Positions 37,562 to 47,881 of a stretch of DNA of 64,000 bases are shown here, piece by piece. The stretch is from assembly GCF_000378045.1 (NCBI RefSeq), contig NZ_KB899089.1, forward strand, positions 124,001-188,000. Reading direction: 5' to 3'. The translations under genes and the position numbers were made by a program. The notes below the pieces were generated by a model. The model made no database searches and was not told the DNA's origin. It was given only the letters and a program-made list of their open reading frames with translations. The first letter of the stretch is position 1. Every line of letters begins with the position of its first letter. This DNA is from Marinobacterium rhizophilum DSM 18822. Lineage in GTDB: Bacteria > Pseudomonadota > Gammaproteobacteria > Pseudomonadales > Balneatricaceae.

Positions 37562-38932
37562 TCATGCGACGGATTCTTCCAGCACCTGGCCGCAACGGTC
37601 CAGCCATTGCTGGCGCTCGGCAGTCTGGTCTCCGGCCAGTACGAAGCCTTGCAGCGTACCGCAGGCCTGCACAAAGAAGGCCCGCATGCCGCTCTCCAGT
37701 GTTTCAACCTGCCATTCACCCTCGATATCAGCGCCTGGCGGCAGCAGTGTCAGGGGCAGGGCAGGCGTCTTGACGATCACCGGCATCAACGGGTATTGCG
37801 CCATGGTTGGACGTCCCAGCAGGGTGTCTGCCAGCGCACGCATGCCATAATTGATCGGCGCTATATAAGGCAGCAGCTGACCATTTATTTCGGCGCAGTC
37901 ACCTAGGGCAAAGACATCCGGTGCGCTGGTACGCAGACCGCCGTTGATGACAATGCCGCGGTTAACCTTGATACCAGCAGCCTTTGCCAGCGCCATGCGC
38001 GGACGCAGACCCACGGCAGAAATTACCAGGTCGCTTGCCAACTCGGTACCATCACGCAATTGCAGACGGTAAGTGTCACCAGCACGCTCGATGCGCTCGA
38101 CGGTATTTTCCAGGTACCAGCTGACACCCGCTTCTGACAATTTCTGCTGCAGCTGCTCACCGACGGCCCTGGGCATCAGGCGATCCATCGGCCAGCCGGT
38201 GAGGCCAACCACGTCCACGCTGTAACCCGCCGAGACCAGGTCATTGGCAAACTCGCAGCCAATCAACCCGTTGCCAATGATGGTAACGCGCTTGCAGCCT
38301 TCCAGGTGATCCCGCATCAGGCGGTAATCCTGCAGGTCGTTAACGCTCAGCACATCGTCGGCGCCAGAGCCTGCCAACGGCAGCCGAATGGGCTCGGCAC
38401 CGAGGGCCAGTACAAGTTTGCTGTACAGCTGCTGCCCGACATCGGTGTGCAGCACATGATGCTCTGCATCGATACTCTGAACGCGGCAGCGAGTATAGAT
38501 TCGAATGTTCAGGCGCGCTTCTATCTGCAGCGGTGTTTCGCTGACCAGATCCGCCGCCGACTTGCCACGCGCCAACGCGTTGGACAGCGCGGGTTTGGAG
38601 TAGTGATGCCCATCATCCGTGGTAAACAGCACGATCGGCTTTTCAGGGCTGCGCTGGCGCAACGCCTCGGCCATGCCATAACCGGCGTAGCCACTGCCGA
38701 TGATCACGACGGGCGGCTCATTGCCGAGTACCGCCGCGGCTACCGCATGGGCCGGCTTAACCTCAGCCGTGATCTCGATCATCTCGAAATCAGCCTTGCC
38801 AACGCCGCAGTCCGGACAGATCCAGTCCTCGGGCACGTCTTCCCAGCGGGTACCTGCAAGGATACCGTCCGACGGCCAGCCCTTGGCCTCGTCATAAATC
38901 AGCCCACAGATGATGCACAGCCACTTTTTCAT
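37562..38932 (-). CDS. Rubredoxin fused to FAD-dependent rubredoxin reductase
   Basis: A 456-residue fusion. Residues 1-50 are rubredoxin, with iron ligands in CIICGLIYD and [10 protein letters not shown] linker leads to a two-dinucleotide-fold reductase (about 72-456): FAD site [20 protein letters not shown](P)H site [16 protein letters not shown] and the second FAD motif [12 protein letters not shown]. It would pass electrons from NAD(P)H through FAD to the attached Fe(Cys)4 centre. It lies 42 bp downstream of the aldehyde dehydrogenase gene in an operon led by a Rieske oxygenase. I infer that it is that enzyme's electron donor, in place of the usual ferredoxin reductase. Alternatively it could serve oxidative stress defence. 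Confidence 0.93.
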   Translation of the reverse strand: MKKWLCIICGLIYDEAKGWPSDGILAGTRWEDVPEDWICPDCGVGKADFEMIEITAEVKPAHAVAAAVLGNEPPVVIIGSGYAGYGMAEALRQRSPEKPIVLFTTDDGHHYSKPALSNALARGKSAADLVSETPLQIEARLNIRIYTRCRVQSIDAEHHVLHTDVGQQLYSKLVLALGAEPIRLPLAGSGADDVLSVNDLQDYRLMRDHLEGCKRVTIIGNGLIGCEFANDLVSAGYSVDVVGLTGWPMDRLMPRAVGEQLQQKLSEAGVSWYLENTVERIERAGDTYRLQLRDGTELASDLVISAVGLRPRMALAKAAGIKVNRGIVINGGLRTSAPDVFALGDCAEINGQLLPYIAPINYGMRALADTLLGRPTMAQYPLMPVIVKTPALPLTLLPPGADIEGEWQVETLESGMRAFFVQACGTLQGFVLAGDQTAERQQWLDRCGQVLEESVA

Positions 38933-38974
38933 TATTAGACCCTCTTACAAACCCACCGACTACTGGGCTTCGTA

Positions 38975-40420
38975 TTATCGGGAGACGCGAATCGCCACGT
39001 TCTTGGTACGTACGTAGCTGTAGAGCGCTTCCTGACCCTTTTCACGGCCATAGCCGGACAAACCGTTACCACCGAACGGGGTTTCGATGCCGCCGGCAAA
39101 CCACTCATTGACGAAGACCTGGCCTGCATCCAGTGCCCGGGAGGCACGCAGTGCACGGCTGATGTCCTGGGTGAACACACCGGCCACCAGACCGTAGTCT
39201 GTGTTGTTGGCCAGGGCGTACGCGTCCTCTTCGGTATCGAACGGCGTGATCGCCACTACCGGACCAAACACCTCGTCGCCAAACAGGCGCATGTCGGTGG
39301 TCACGTCGGCAAAGACCGTCGGCTGTACAAAGGCACCGGGCAGACCCGCAACCGCCGCGCCGCCGCAGACCAGCCGGGCGCCATCCTCGACCGCCTGACG
39401 GCAGATTTCCAGAATGCCGTCACGCTGGCCCATCGAGACCACCGGCGTCATGTCGGGATTGTCCTTGCCGGCACCGACACTCAGGCTTGAGGCCAGCTCC
39501 GCCACGCGCGCCACCACGTCGTCGTAGATGTCGCGGTGCACCAGCAGGCGGGACATCGCCGAGCAGACCTGGCCGGCATTAAAGAAAATACCCCAGCGCA
39601 CGCTGCTGATGAGCTGATCCAGATCGGCATCCGGGAAAACCACGGCGGCGGACTTGCCACCCAGTTCCATGACGCAGGGCACGGCATTTTCAGCCGCTGA
39701 ACGCATGATGGCACGCCCGGTCGGTACGGAACCGGTGAACACGATCTGATTGGTTTCCCGGTGCGCCACCAGGGCGGCACCGATTTCGCGTCCGGGGCCG
39801 GCCAGAATGCTCAGAGCCCCCTTGGGCAGACCCGCACGCTCACACGCGGTAGCCAGCACGGTAATCGCCAGCGGCGACAGTTCGGGCGACTTGACGATCA
39901 CGGCATTGCCGGCAGCCAGTGCCGGTGCCAGGGAGCGGGCACAGATGGAGACTGGGAAGTTCCAGGGAACGATCTGCACCGAGATGCCCTGGGGCTCATA
40001 GCTGGTGAAATCAACGTAGTCTTCACCCAGCGGAATGGATCTGCCTTCGATCTTGTCCGCCATGCCGGCGTAGTATTCGAAATAGCGGGCCGCTTCGCTG
40101 ACCTCGTCACGGGCATCATTGATCGACTTGCCGTTTTCGCGTGATGCCAGTATTGCCGCGTCGTCCACCAGCGCGCGAATCTCGGCGCCGATGCGGTACA
40201 TCAGCTCGGCCCGCTGCGCCGGACGCTGACGGGTCAGGCGGCCTTCGCGCACGCATGCGCGCGCAGCAGCGATCGCCCGCTCGGCGTCATCGAGGCTGGC
40301 GCTGGCGACGGTCGCGAAAACCTCATTGGTGGACGGATCCCGTACGTCGATGGCCGTCTCGCTGTCGACCCACTCACCGTCGATAAAGTTAAGCCAATGA
40401 TTGGAGTTGGAGTTCAACAT
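38975..40420 (-). CDS. NAD(P)-dependent aldehyde dehydrogenase
   Basis: A 481-residue ALDH superfamily enzyme. The catalytic Cys is in FFNAGQVCSAMSRLLVH, the general-base Glu in CVMELGGKSAAVV, the cofactor segment is IVPWNFPV, and VFTGSVPTGRAI is the Rossmann turn. It is nearest to the betaine-aldehyde / semialdehyde group. It is the second gene of the operon, 104 bp after the Rieske oxygenase gene. If the oxygenase cleaves carnitine, malic semialdehyde would be its substrate; if it demethylates betaine, an aldehyde from another step would be. This assignment is an inference. Confidence 0.92.
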   Translation of the reverse strand: MLNSNSNHWLNFIDGEWVDSETAIDVRDPSTNEVFATVASASLDDAERAIAAARACVREGRLTRQRPAQRAELMYRIGAEIRALVDDAAILASRENGKSINDARDEVSEAARYFEYYAGMADKIEGRSIPLGEDYVDFTSYEPQGISVQIVPWNFPVSICARSLAPALAAGNAVIVKSPELSPLAITVLATACERAGLPKGALSILAGPGREIGAALVAHRETNQIVFTGSVPTGRAIMRSAAENAVPCVMELGGKSAAVVFPDADLDQLISSVRWGIFFNAGQVCSAMSRLLVHRDIYDDVVARVAELASSLSVGAGKDNPDMTPVVSMGQRDGILEICRQAVEDGARLVCGGAAVAGLPGAFVQPTVFADVTTDMRLFGDEVFGPVVAITPFDTEEDAYALANNTDYGLVAGVFTQDISRALRASRALDAGQVFVNEWFAGGIETPFGGNGLSGYGREKGQEALYSYVRTKNVAIRVSR

Positions 40421-40524
40421 GGAATTGCTGCCCTTGAGTCAGTTTGCAGGTGTGGCGCCTGAAATGAGGCCAGTCGCGCGGATCTTGCAACCCGGCGACC
40501 GGCTTCAGGTGCTCAAGTGAAGAA

Positions 40525-41709
40525 TCAGCCCTGGGCGGATTCGGCGTACTTATTGGCGACCCAGGTGTGGAAGTGGTGCGTCGGACCATCCAGAACCGGC
40601 GAGAAGACGCCCCCCTGGTAACCCGGCGACTGACGACCCGCCTGCATGCCCTCGACCGCGAACACATCTTCACCGAAGACCACTTTCCAGGCTTCCAGCT
40701 GGGCCTGACGGCAGGCAGCGTATTCGTCGCCACAGGCCTCTTCGGTGACGTAGAACAGGCGCAGGTTTTCCAGCGTACGGTTATGGGCACGGGGCTCCAG
40801 GATGATCGTGAAGAAGTGGTCCGCCTGAATGCCCAGCAATACGTTGGGGTACAGCGACACATACTCCGCCTGGCGCAGCTTGTCCTGCGGCCATGCCTCG
40901 AAGCGCGGCAGACGGGTTCCGGCGACATCCGACAGGTTGTAGGTATAGCTGCCCTGACCGGACATGCCCTCGCTGACTTCCAGGTTGTAGTGCTGGTCCA
41001 GTGGCGAGTAGGTGTTCAGGCTCGGGTGTACCCAGGGCAGGTGATAGGCTTCGCAATAATTCTCGATTGCCAGCTTGTAGTTGCAGTTCACCTCCAGCTG
41101 CATCTGGCTGCCGGTCGGCGCGATGTGCAGGTTGTTCCAGCCATCCTTGCCGCAGAACTCGCTCCAGCGCTGCACCAGCGGTGCGATGAAAGTATCAAAA
41201 TCGACCGCGTCACCGGACAGGTTGATGAACACCATACCCATCCAGACATGGGAACGAACGCTGCGCAGACCGTGCTTCTCGCAGACAAAGCCTTCTGCCT
41301 TGTGTACGCCGACACCACCAATGTGCGGGGTGCCCTTGAGGTTGCCGTTCAGGTCGTAGGTCCAGGAATGGTAGGGGCAACGCACCATGCCTTCGACTTC
41401 GGTTTCCTCGCTCAGCAAAATCATGCCGCGGTGGCTGCAGACATTGTGGAAAACGTTATATTCGCCGCCCCGGTTACGCATGATGGCGAGCGGCAGTCCC
41501 ATGAAGTCAACGGGCTTGGCAAAGCCGTTGCGCGGCAGATCACTGGTGTAACCGATCGCGGCCCAGGTCTTGCCCAGCACTTCGTCACGTTCGAACTCGA
41601 ACAGGGCCGGATCGGCATAGGCTGCATTCGGCATGCCGGCGGCTTCCGCGATCGGCTTGCGTACTTCGTCCAGGATTTCCATCGGAATCAAGCGAGAATT
41701 TGTTGTCAT
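40525..41709 (-). CDS. Rieske non-heme iron oxygenase, quaternary-amine type (CntA/GbcA-like)
   Basis: A 394-residue oxygenase alpha subunit. The [2Fe-2S] Rieske cluster ligands are in NVCSHRGMILL and RCPYHSWTYD (about 90-115). The mononuclear iron site is in the block around residue 210: NYKLAIENYCEAYHLPWVHP, with the two His ligands. The bridging position between the centres carries Glu (ENYCEAYH) where most Rieske dioxygenases have Asp. Glu at this place is known for carnitine monooxygenase CntA and is typical of the betaine/stachydrine demethylase group. A GGAGAG ribosome site precedes the ATG. With the divergent BCCT carrier, this supports carnitine, betaine or a similar trimethylammonium substrate. 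Confidence 0.88.
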   Translation of the reverse strand: MTTNSRLIPMEILDEVRKPIAEAAGMPNAAYADPALFEFERDEVLGKTWAAIGYTSDLPRNGFAKPVDFMGLPLAIMRNRGGEYNVFHNVCSHRGMILLSEETEVEGMVRCPYHSWTYDLNGNLKGTPHIGGVGVHKAEGFVCEKHGLRSVRSHVWMGMVFINLSGDAVDFDTFIAPLVQRWSEFCGKDGWNNLHIAPTGSQMQLEVNCNYKLAIENYCEAYHLPWVHPSLNTYSPLDQHYNLEVSEGMSGQGSYTYNLSDVAGTRLPRFEAWPQDKLRQAEYVSLYPNVLLGIQADHFFTIILEPRAHNRTLENLRLFYVTEEACGDEYAACRQAQLEAWKVVFGEDVFAVEGMQAGRQSPGYQGGVFSPVLDGPTHHFHTWVANKYAESAQG

Positions 41710-42453
41710 GGTGTTCTCTCCACTCTCCGCCTTGCGTTCAGGCTCTGCGTTATCGTAGCCACCGAAACCTTGATATCACTCAATCAAATAGTCCCGGCGT
41801 TGTGTTAGGGCGCATACTAGAGTCGGAAAGGCGTCTCGGAAAACGATTTTTCGGCCACCAGGTCATTACAAAATCTCATGCTTTGATAAGTTACTGAACT
41901 ACCGGAAATTTCTCCGGACTGCACCAAAAAATGTCACTCCACCAGTCACACTCCGCCGAAGTAGGACCTCAATCAGGACCAAAGCCAGGCCTTGCTTTCA
42001 GGCATCGCGACCTTGACCTGTCCAGATACGTCCTGTGGCCTGAAACAGACACAGGCAGCTCAGATCGACGCATTTAATCGGTGCAGCGGTTATCGACTCA
42101 CGTCTAACTCATGACGAAAACAAATAAGAGACCATGGCAAGTCCTGTTGCTGGAAACCGCACCTGGCTGGCGTTTTCTATCTCCAGGCAAAAACATGACC
42201 CAATATCATGAACTGAAGACATGGCTTCTGATGGCAAGGGTACGAAGACATCATGATCCCATTACAAAAAATCATGGGGTAATGCAAAAAACTCGTTTGA
42301 TCCAGGTCAATGTTTTTCCCACTATTGCGCTCCGATAGTTCCGGCGCGGACTTGCGTCCTTCGCCCCCTCCCTGGCAGATCACGCAGTCGCCAGCGCGCT
42401 TTTTCCCTGGGGGAAAAGCAAGACGAAATATAATAACCAAGGTGGAAAACCCG
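41710..42453. promoter_or_regulatory. Long divergent control region between the Rieske and BCCT genes
   Basis: About 744 bp without a convincing gene. It must hold promoters for the minus-strand Rieske operon and the plus-strand BCCT gene, and is the likely target of the nearby LysR regulator. A short open frame at 42111-42338 has no ribosome site and no recognisable product. Several CATGA/TCATG half-sites cluster at 42190-42275 but I could not define an operator. Confidence 0.45.
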
Positions 42454-44154
42454 ATGAGAAACGACTCCGGCCTGATCCGTGGCGTCGACCCGACCGTCAC
42501 GATCATTTCCAAGATCCTGGTCATTGGCTTCGTGCTCTTCTGCGGCCTGATGGCCAAAGAAGCCGGTGCCTTCTTTCAGGAAATTTCCGACAGCATCCTG
42601 AACAACTTCAAGTGGTTCTACCTGTCCCTCGTGACCGGAGTACTGGGTCTGCTGATCTACCTGATGTTCAGCCGCTACGGCCATATCCGCCTGGGCCGGG
42701 ACGACGAAAAGCCCGAATTCAGTTACCGCTCCTGGCTGGCGATGCTGTTCAGCGGCGGCATGGGCATTGGCCTGATCTTCTGGTCGGTCGCCGAACCGAT
42801 GTGGCACTATGCCGGCAATCCCTTTGCCGCCGCAGGCCTCAGTAACGAAGCTGCCCAGACGGCAATGCGCATCACCTTTTTCCACTGGGGCCTGCACCCC
42901 TGGGCCATTTTCATTGTCGTGGCACTGGTGATGGCCTACTTCGCCTATCGCAAGGGGCTGCCGCTGACCATGCGTTCGGTGCTCTACCCGCTGATCGGCG
43001 ACAAGATCTACGGTCCGATTGGTCACACCGTCGACATCCTGACCGTCGCCATCACGGCCTTTGGCGTGTCGCAGTCGCTGGGCCTGGGTGTCATCCAGAT
43101 GAACACCGGCCTCAACAACGTGTTTGGCTTCGAGATCAGCATCGGCAACCAGCTGCTGATGATCGGCGTTATAAGCTTCCTGGCCATTATTTCGGTACTG
43201 TCGGGCGTGGGCCGCGGTATTCGCCTGCTGTCCGAATGGAACATGCTCTTGTCCATCCTGCTGGTGCTGGTGGTGCTGTTTATCGGACCGACCCGATATA
43301 TCCTGCATACCCTGATCGAGAGCACCGGCGACTATGTCAGCAACCTGGTCGCACTGAGCACCTGGAGCGACGCCCAGGACGACAGCGGCTGGCAGAACTG
43401 GTGGACCGCTTTCTACTGGCCCTGGTGGATGACCTGGTCTCCCTTCGTCGGCATGTTTATCGCCCGCATCTCCCGCGGCCGCACCATCCGCGAACTGATT
43501 ATGGGCGCCCTGATCGTACCGACCCTGGTCACCTTCGTCTGGATGTCGGTGTTCGGCGGCTCCGCGCTGAAGATGGAGCAGAATGACCGTATCGCGCATC
43601 AGGAACAGGTCGAGGCCGGCGTTCTGACCGGCGAAGCTGCCGAGTTCAAGGGCGGCGATATTCTGCTGGCGACCAAGGCGGAGACCACCTCGGCGATCTT
43701 CACCCTGTTCTCAAAGCTGGATTCGGGCATGTTCGGCCAGGTTCTCACCATCCTGACGACACTGCTGCTGGCCACCTACTTCATTACCTCGGCGGACTCC
43801 GGCACCCTGGTGCTCTGTACTCTCAATTCGAGGGGCAGCCCGGAACCGCCAATGCTGCTGAGGGTCATCTGGGGCGTGATGCAGGCGTTCATCGCCGGCG
43901 GGTTGCTCTATGCCGGCGGGCTGAAAGCGGTCCAGACCGCCTCCATCGTTGCCGGCCTGCCAATCGCGGTACTGACGCTGCTGATGTCCATCAGCCTGAT
44001 GAAGGCACTGCGGGCCGAGACAAGCCTGGCACCCACTCCGATCGGGCCACTGCGTGGCAGCAAGCCCCACCCCGTGAGCACCAGCGAGAGCAGCAATGTG
44101 CCTCAGATCGACGCGGCTCAACCTGTGATGCTGCGAGCCAGCGGCGAGCGCTGA
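42454..44154 (+). CDS. BCCT family betaine/carnitine/choline transporter
   Basis: A 566-residue carrier with twelve membrane segments. BCCT hallmarks are present: MLFSGGMGIGLIFWSVAEPM, the signature WWMTWSPFVGMFIARISRG, and TRYILHTLIES in the amphipathic region. The ATG at 42454 follows AAGGTGG by 9 bp; an earlier in-frame start at 42310 adds 48 residues with no family match. It is divergent from the Rieske operon and followed by a terminator and a LysR gene. It probably imports the quaternary-amine substrate, driven by Na+ or H+. The cytoplasmic C-terminus is long and polar. Confidence 0.93.
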   Translation: MRNDSGLIRGVDPTVTIISKILVIGFVLFCGLMAKEAGAFFQEISDSILNNFKWFYLSLVTGVLGLLIYLMFSRYGHIRLGRDDEKPEFSYRSWLAMLFSGGMGIGLIFWSVAEPMWHYAGNPFAAAGLSNEAAQTAMRITFFHWGLHPWAIFIVVALVMAYFAYRKGLPLTMRSVLYPLIGDKIYGPIGHTVDILTVAITAFGVSQSLGLGVIQMNTGLNNVFGFEISIGNQLLMIGVISFLAIISVLSGVGRGIRLLSEWNMLLSILLVLVVLFIGPTRYILHTLIESTGDYVSNLVALSTWSDAQDDSGWQNWWTAFYWPWWMTWSPFVGMFIARISRGRTIRELIMGALIVPTLVTFVWMSVFGGSALKMEQNDRIAHQEQVEAGVLTGEAAEFKGGDILLATKAETTSAIFTLFSKLDSGMFGQVLTILTTLLLATYFITSADSGTLVLCTLNSRGSPEPPMLLRVIWGVMQAFIAGGLLYAGGLKAVQTASIVAGLPIAVLTLLMSISLMKALRAETSLAPTPIGPLRGSKPHPVSTSESSNVPQIDAAQPVMLRASGER

Positions 44155-44174
44155 TTACAGCGAAGCGTTAAAAG

Positions 44175-44210
44175 CACCGGCCTTCGCACTGGACGAACGC
44201 CGGTGTTTTT
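44175..44210 (+). terminator. Rho-independent terminator after the BCCT gene
   Basis: Arms CACCGGC (44175-44181) and GCCGGTG (44199-44205) followed by five T residues (44206-44210). It separates the transporter from the LysR gene. Confidence 0.8.
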
Positions 44211-44358
44211 ATTGGCAGCAGGCACAATCAGGCCGAGGTTCAGGACAACGGGGCTGCTACACTGCCCGCGTATGTCCACAATGACCGCTGCCCGCTCCCG
44301 GCGGGCATGACGGATAACCCCTTGACCGCCTGGACAATAAGAGACTGGAGACGTCTGG

Positions 44359-45291
44359 TTGAAGATAAAACCCTTACCGCCACTGAACAGCCTGGTGGCG
44401 TTTGAAGCGGCTGCCCGCCATCTTAGCTTTACTCAGGCGGCGCTTGAGCTGAGCGTGACTCAGGGCGCCATCAGTCGCCAGATTCGCCACCTTGAAGAAT
44501 ACCTGGGGCGCAGCCTCTTTGTGCGCGACAAGCGACAACTGACCCTTACCCAAACCGGCGCCGAATACTACGACAGTGTGCAGCAATCCCTGCTGCTGAT
44601 ATCCAGCGCCACCGGCACGATCTTGCAGTGGCAGGGTAACCAGCAACTGACCGTTGTTACATCCAACGCGATGGCATCGCTCTGGCTGCTGCCGCGCCTG
44701 CCGGAATTTCAGGACCAGCATCCTGATGTCGATGTGCGCATCCTGGCCACGGACTCGCTGCAGGGACTGCGCAACTCCGAGTTTGATGTCGCGCTCTTTT
44801 ATTGCCGCACACCGCCGGCGGGCCTGGCCGCGACGCCGCTGTTCAACGAAAGGGTCTTTCCCGTCTGCAGTCCGGCCTTTCTGGCACGGCACAGCAATAC
44901 AGAGTCAGGCGAGGGTGGCGCCGAGGATATTCTGGGTACGACCCAGCTCTGGCTGGACTCAGCGGAGGACTGGCTGAACTGGAATCAGTGGTTCATTTCG
45001 ACAGGGCTCGCACCGAAGGAACCTCGCCGGCGCCTGAACCTGAACAACTACCCCATGCTGGTGCAGGCCGCACTCAATGGGCAGGGCGTGGCGCTGGGGT
45101 GGGAGCAACTGGTGGCCGGATACTTGCAAAGCGGCTTGCTGGTCAGACCCGTGGCGATGGAACTGAATACCACCGCCCGCTTTTACATGCTGGAGCCGGA
45201 GGAACCCATGCGACGTAAACCTGGCGTGGAGCAGTTCCGTCACTGGCTGCTGCAGCGGGTCAACGAGAGCGAGACTGAACAGACGTCCTGA
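44359..45291 (+). CDS. LysR-family regulator (GcvA-like)
   Basis: A 310-residue LysR regulator with a TTG start at 44359, preceded by GGAG about 8 bp upstream. The N-terminal winged HTH has the GcvA-type opening LPPLNSLVAFEAAARHLSF and the recognition helix VTQGAISRQIRHLEEYLGR. The C-terminal effector domain starts near residue 92 (LTVVTSNAMASLWLLPRLP). Its place after the BCCT terminator suggests that it controls the transporter and the divergent Rieske operon in response to the amine or a product. That is inferred from position. Confidence 0.9.
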   Translation: MKIKPLPPLNSLVAFEAAARHLSFTQAALELSVTQGAISRQIRHLEEYLGRSLFVRDKRQLTLTQTGAEYYDSVQQSLLLISSATGTILQWQGNQQLTVVTSNAMASLWLLPRLPEFQDQHPDVDVRILATDSLQGLRNSEFDVALFYCRTPPAGLAATPLFNERVFPVCSPAFLARHSNTESGEGGAEDILGTTQLWLDSAEDWLNWNQWFISTGLAPKEPRRRLNLNNYPMLVQAALNGQGVALGWEQLVAGYLQSGLLVRPVAMELNTTARFYMLEPEEPMRRKPGVEQFRHWLLQRVNESETEQTS

Positions 45292-45307
45292 GCCCGGCAA
45301 CCCGGGC
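45292..45307. terminator. Weak hairpin between LysR and the small hypothetical gene
   Basis: Arms GCCCGG and CCGGGC around CAAC, between convergent genes, without a T run. Confidence 0.35.
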
Positions 45308-45329
45308 GCATCCCCAGCCAGGTCGCTGT

Positions 45330-45596
45330 TTAATAAAGCGCCTTTTCGTCCCGTACTACATCGCGCAGCAGCTTGAGGAACAGCTTGTCGGCATCGCTGT
45401 GCTCAACCGGGATCTTGACATTGGTAGTCGCGGACAGCTCGTCGGCAATCAGGACATCGGCGTTCTTCTCATTGATATACTTGCGGGCAATATCCAGTGC
45501 CTTGGTGTTGATATCGGGTTCAACCAGCACCTTGCGAATAAACAGCAGCAACTCATTGATCACCTTGTCTTTGTTTTTGATTTCAGACACATTCAT
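45330..45596 (-). CDS. Small uncharacterised protein, 88 residues
   Basis: I do not recognise this protein. It starts MNVSEIKNKDKVINELLLF, is highly charged (many Lys, Asp, Glu), predicted mostly helical, cytoplasmic and without cysteine. GGAG sits about 11 bp before the ATG. Its codons are more A+T-rich than those of the neighbours, though the coding pattern looks real. It is isolated, convergent with the LysR gene and back-to-back with the ilvI leader region. Confidence 0.6.
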   Translation of the reverse strand: MNVSEIKNKDKVINELLLFIRKVLVEPDINTKALDIARKYINEKNADVLIADELSATTNVKIPVEHSDADKLFLKLLRDVVRDEKALY

Positions 45597-46157
45597 GGTG
45601 CGACTCCGCTAAGACATTTTCCCGCACTATAACCTGTTTTCAGGGGGCTGTGCAGCCGTTGTGGCGCAGCCCTGAATGCACGGCGGGATCGATTTTCAGT
45701 ATCTCATTTCCCCCAGCCCCAGGCGCAAAAAGCGGTGCCCGGCATCGCCCCAGCCAGGAAAACGACATCAACGTCATGCCGTTTTCAACCTGGAAACCGT
45801 CAAATTGCCCCACAAACCGGCTTTTTGCCCCTATTCGGCCGCCATTGGTTGATCGAAACTTGGCCCGGTGAGAGAATGTGCAGCTCAAATTTTGAGGCCT
45901 TGAGCGCGTAGGTAACCCCGAAGCTCTGGCGAGTCGATCTCCAGTATCGTCTCCCGCTGGTCTGCCGGCTGAGCAATCCTCAGCACCGGTAAGCACCCGA
46001 ACATGAGCCGCCACGTCTCTGCCCTGGAATGGTCGAGAATTTTGCCACCAAAGCATCAACGCCGCTTAAGTGGGTGGGTCACGTTCAACGTTGCAGAAAC
46101 AAAAACTGTTACGCGCCTTTTCCTTGCCGGGAACTGGTGCATCAGAGGGTGAATACT
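45597..46157. other. Leader/intergenic region upstream of ilvI
   Basis: About 560 bp with no clear gene. It must hold the ilvIH promoter and perhaps a leader control. A minus-strand frame at 45885-46067 has coding-like composition and ends YLRAQGLKI-stop, but it follows an in-frame stop and lacks a plausible start. It could be a gene remnant or chance. Confidence 0.4.
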
Positions 46158-47879
46158 GTGGAATTATTATCAGGCGCAGAAATGGTTGTTCGTGCCCTTC
46201 ATGACGAGGGTGTGAAGTACATCTATGGTTATCCGGGCGGTGCCTTGCTGCACGTCTACGACGCCCTGTTCCGCCAGGAAGATGTGCAACATATACTGGT
46301 GCGCCATGAACAGGCGGCAACTCACATGGCCGATGCCTATGCGCGTGCGACCGGCAAGGCCGGCGTGGCGCTGGTAACATCCGGCCCCGGCGCGACCAAT
46401 GCGGTTACCGGCATTGCGACCGCCTACATGGACTCGATCCCCATGGTGGTGATCACCGGTCAGGTCATGAGTCACCTGATCGGGGAAGATGCGTTTCAGG
46501 AAACCGACATGATGGGTATTTCCCGTCCGATCGTGAAACACAACTTCAGCGTGTCCCGTCCCGAAGAAATTCCGACGATCATCAAGAAGGCGTTCCACAT
46601 TGCCCAGACCGGTCGTCCGGGTCCGGTGGTTGTGGATATCCCCAAGGACATGACGTCGCCGACCGAACGTTACGAGTACGAATACCCCAAGTCGGTCAAG
46701 CTGCGTTCCTACAGCCCGATCAGCCGCGGTCACAGCGGCCAGATCAAGAAGGCGACCGACCTGCTGCTGGCAGCCAAGCGTCCGGTACTTTACACCGGCG
46801 GCGGCGTCATCATGGGCAACGCCAGCGACGAGCTGATCCAGCTGGCCCGCATGCTCAACTACCCGGTCACCAATACCCTGATGGGGTTGGGCGGTTTCCC
46901 GGGAACGGATCGCCAGTTTATCGGCATGCTTGGCATGCACGGCAGCTATGAAGCCAACATGGCGATGCACCACTCGGACCTGATTCTGGCCGTGGGCGCG
47001 CGCTTTGACGATCGTGTCACCAACGGCCTGGACAAGTTCTGCCCCACCGCCAAGATCATCCATATCGATATCGATCCGGCATCCATCTCCAAGACCATCA
47101 AGGCCGACATCCCCATCGTGGGCCCGGCGCAGGCGGTTCTGGCGGAAATGATCGAGCTGGTCGCAGCGTCGAAGAAACAGCCCGATGCGGCGGCGCTGAA
47201 GACCTGGTGGGAACAGATCGACGAATGGCGCACACGCCACGGCGGTCGCTACCGCACCGACGACTCCGACAAGATGAAGCCCCAGCAGGTCATCGAAATG
47301 CTGAGCAAGGTCACCAACGGCGACGCCTATGTGTGTTCCGATGTGGGCCAGCACCAGATGTTCGCGGCGCAGTATTACAAGTTCAACAAACCCAATCGCT
47401 GGATCAACTCAGGCGGTCTGGGCACCATGGGCTTCGGTCTGCCGGCGGCCATGGGTGTGAAAATGAACTTCCCTGATGCCGACGTGGCCTGCGTCACCGG
47501 CGAGGGTAGCATCCAGATGAACATTCAGGAGCTTTCCACCTGCAAGCAGTACGACCTGCCGGTGAAAATCATCAACCTGAACAACCAGTCGCTGGGCATG
47601 GTGCGCCAGTGGCAGGACATGAACTACGAATCGCGTCACTCGCACTCGTACATGAAGTCCCTGCCCGACTTCATCAAGCTGGCCGAGGCCTACGGCCATG
47701 TCGGCATGAAGGTCGAAAAGTATTCCGACCTCGAAGCAGCCATGCGCGAAGCCTTTGCCATGAAGGATCGTCTGGTGTTCATGGATATCTATGTGGATCC
47801 GTTCGAGCACGTGTACCCCATGCAGGTACCGCGCGGCTCAATGCGTGACATGTGGCTGACCAAAACGGAGAGAACCTGA
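46158..47879 (+). CDS. ilvI: Acetolactate synthase large subunit
   Basis: A 573-residue thiamin-diphosphate enzyme of branched-chain amino acid synthesis. The catalytic Glu is in [15 protein letters not shown], the FAD-domain segment is in [20 protein letters not shown], and the ThDP/Mg motif runs [17 protein letters not shown] to NLNNQSLG. The GTG at 46158 is chosen because AGAGG lies 8 bp upstream and [11 protein letters not shown] aligns with the E. coli IlvI start (574 residues). Earlier in-frame starts at 46029 and 46149 fit less well. It lies two bases before ilvH. Confidence 0.95.
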   Translation: MELLSGAEMVVRALHDEGVKYIYGYPGGALLHVYDALFRQEDVQHILVRHEQAATHMADAYARATGKAGVALVTSGPGATNAVTGIATAYMDSIPMVVITGQVMSHLIGEDAFQETDMMGISRPIVKHNFSVSRPEEIPTIIKKAFHIAQTGRPGPVVVDIPKDMTSPTERYEYEYPKSVKLRSYSPISRGHSGQIKKATDLLLAAKRPVLYTGGGVIMGNASDELIQLARMLNYPVTNTLMGLGGFPGTDRQFIGMLGMHGSYEANMAMHHSDLILAVGARFDDRVTNGLDKFCPTAKIIHIDIDPASISKTIKADIPIVGPAQAVLAEMIELVAASKKQPDAAALKTWWEQIDEWRTRHGGRYRTDDSDKMKPQQVIEMLSKVTNGDAYVCSDVGQHQMFAAQYYKFNKPNRWINSGGLGTMGFGLPAAMGVKMNFPDADVACVTGEGSIQMNIQELSTCKQYDLPVKIINLNNQSLGMVRQWQDMNYESRHSHSYMKSLPDFIKLAEAYGHVGMKVEKYSDLEAAMREAFAMKDRLVFMDIYVDPFEHVYPMQVPRGSMRDMWLTKTERT

Positions 47880-47881
47880 GC

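Noticed and set aside
42111-42338. 75-codon frame in the Rieske/BCCT intergenic region
   Set aside because: No ribosome site, no recognisable product, and composition like the surrounding non-coding DNA.
45885-46067. Minus-strand coding-like frame upstream of ilvI
   Set aside because: It ends well (YLRAQGLKI) but opens after an in-frame TGA with no early start codon or ribosome site. I cannot support it as a gene.
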